From Pseudonocardia sp. (GTDB lineage: Bacteria > Actinomycetota > Actinomycetes > Mycobacteriales > Pseudonocardiaceae): DNA of 6,093 nucleotides. The notes under the pieces were generated by a model. It did not search any database. It had not been told where the DNA came from and saw only the letters and a program-made list of their open reading frames with translations. The stretch lies in NCBI GenBank assembly GCA_030453005.1, contig JAKDLE010000202.1, positions 1 to 6,093 on the forward strand, written 5' to 3'. A program made the position numbers and the translations under genes. Of the stretch, positions 5,486-6,093 are shown piece after piece; within the stretch, counting starts at the first letter, position 1; each line of letters opens with the position of its first letter.

Positions 5486-6093
5486 CCGGTACACCGTGCC
5501 TCGTACGACGTCAAGCATCCAAGTCCACCCGGCGCGTCCTGCGCCGAGCGGTCGTTCTGAACCGGGCGCGGGCGCGCTGACGCCTCCAACGTGTCGAGCC
5601 GTCGGAGGATGACGCCCTCACGCAACGCCCAGGGGCAGATCTCGAGCCGGGCGATTCGCAGAGCCCGCATCGCGGCCTCCGCGACGAGTGCCCCCGCCAC
5701 CAGCTGGTGGGCCCGGCTGGGGCTCACCCCCTCCAGCTCGGCGAGATCGCCCGCGGACATGCGGGTGATGAACGCGACGAGCTGACGCAGCCCCACGTCG
5801 GTGAGCAGCCGTTCCCGCGGCCCCGCACGGGAGGGCGCGGCGCCGGTGAGCCGGGCCAGCGAACGGAACGTCTTGGACGTCCCGACGGCCAGCTCGGCGG
5901 TGCCCGCCTGCCGCAGCCGCCTGCCGACGGGGGCGAGTGCCGCGTCGAGGTGCCCGCGCAAGGCGTCGATCTCGTGGCGCGAGGGCGGGTCCGAGCGGAA
6001 CCACTCGCGGGTGAGCCGCCCGGCGCCGAGCGGGAGCGACGCGGCCACGGTGGGATCCTCGTCGCGGCCCGCGGCGAGCTCCAGCGAGCCGCC
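5482..6093 (-). CDS. ppx: Ppx/GppA-family phosphatase (exopolyphosphatase-like), C-terminal part, 5' end outside window
   Basis: Exopolyphosphatase/guanosine pentaphosphate phosphatase of the ASKHA fold. The family releases phosphate from polyphosphate or pppGpp in the cytoplasm. The frame is open to the window edge, so only the last 203 residues are seen. They begin at the glycine-rich phosphate loop (GGSLELAAGRDE, residues 1-12), followed by the family strings LPLGAGRLTREW (20-31), VGTSKTFRSLARL (70-82), SRAHQLVAGALVAEAAMRAL (126-145) and CPWALREGVILRR (153-165). The N-terminal nucleotide-binding lobe and catalytic residues are missing from view. About 33 low-conservation residues, with two cysteines, follow the core. 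The stop TGA overlaps the next gene's ATG (ATGA, 5485-5482), suggesting translational coupling. By synteny it matches mycobacterial Rv0496 (PPX1). Whether polyphosphate or pppGpp is the substrate cannot be told here. Confidence 0.93.
   Translation of the reverse strand, partial: GGSLELAAGRDEDPTVAASLPLGAGRLTREWFRSDPPSRHEIDALRGHLDAALAPVGRRLRQAGTAELAVGTSKTFRSLARLTGAAPSRAGPRERLLTDVGLRQLVAFITRMSAGDLAELEGVSPSRAHQLVAGALVAEAAMRALRIARLEICPWALREGVILRRLDTLEASARPRPVQNDRSAQDAPGGLGCLTSYEARCTG

Noticed and set aside
3540..5612. Very long plus-strand open frame of 690 codons
   Set aside because: It lies antisense to three well-supported minus-strand genes, has Arg/Ser/Gly/Ala-rich low-complexity content with no recognisable domain, and is what high-GC codon bias produces opposite real genes.

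Overview
The window is a high-GC, densely packed actinobacterial chromosome segment, and every supported gene lies on the minus strand. Gene content and order match the conserved mycobacterial block Rv0496 to Rv0502: Ppx/GppA phosphatase, membrane protein, sugar phosphate isomerase-like protein, TesB-like thioesterase, proC, a small excisionase-type HTH protein, ribosomal protein bS22, an SDR epimerase and an acyltransferase. The base composition, GTG starts and protein style would fit the Pseudonocardiaceae (Pseudonocardia or a relative). That family-level placement is inference.

Layout in transcription order, from high to low coordinates. (1) 6093-5482: C-terminal 203 residues of Ppx/GppA, cut by the window edge. 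(2) 5485-4457: a low-complexity protein with three C-terminal membrane segments, joined to ppx by an ATGA stop/start overlap. (3) 4460-3633: a TIM-barrel isomerase-like protein, joined by a second ATGA overlap. (4) about 3583-2759: a double-hotdog thioesterase-like protein. (5) 2712-1900: proC, the last step of proline synthesis. (6) 1758-1549: a 69-residue HTH protein behind its own leader, which holds a perfect inverted repeat and a possible promoter. (7) 1397-1296: the 33-residue ribosomal protein bS22, also with its own leader. (8) 1169-132: an atypical extended SDR epimerase/dehydratase. (9) 73-1: the first 24 codons of a further gene, probably the lysophospholipid acyltransferase that follows in mycobacteria.

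The first five genes are overlapping or tightly spaced and look like one operon. The next three are separated by 126-151 base leaders with promoter-like or hairpin elements, so they may be partly independent units. No stretch over about 150 bases lacks a gene. There are no tRNAs, rRNAs, mobile elements or CRISPR arrays. The block is conserved and housekeeping-like rather than accessory. The less ordinary points are the tiny ribosomal protein paired with a conserved HTH gene, the inverted repeat before that HTH gene, a perfect 15-bp tandem repeat in the membrane protein, and a non-canonical active-site motif in the epimerase.
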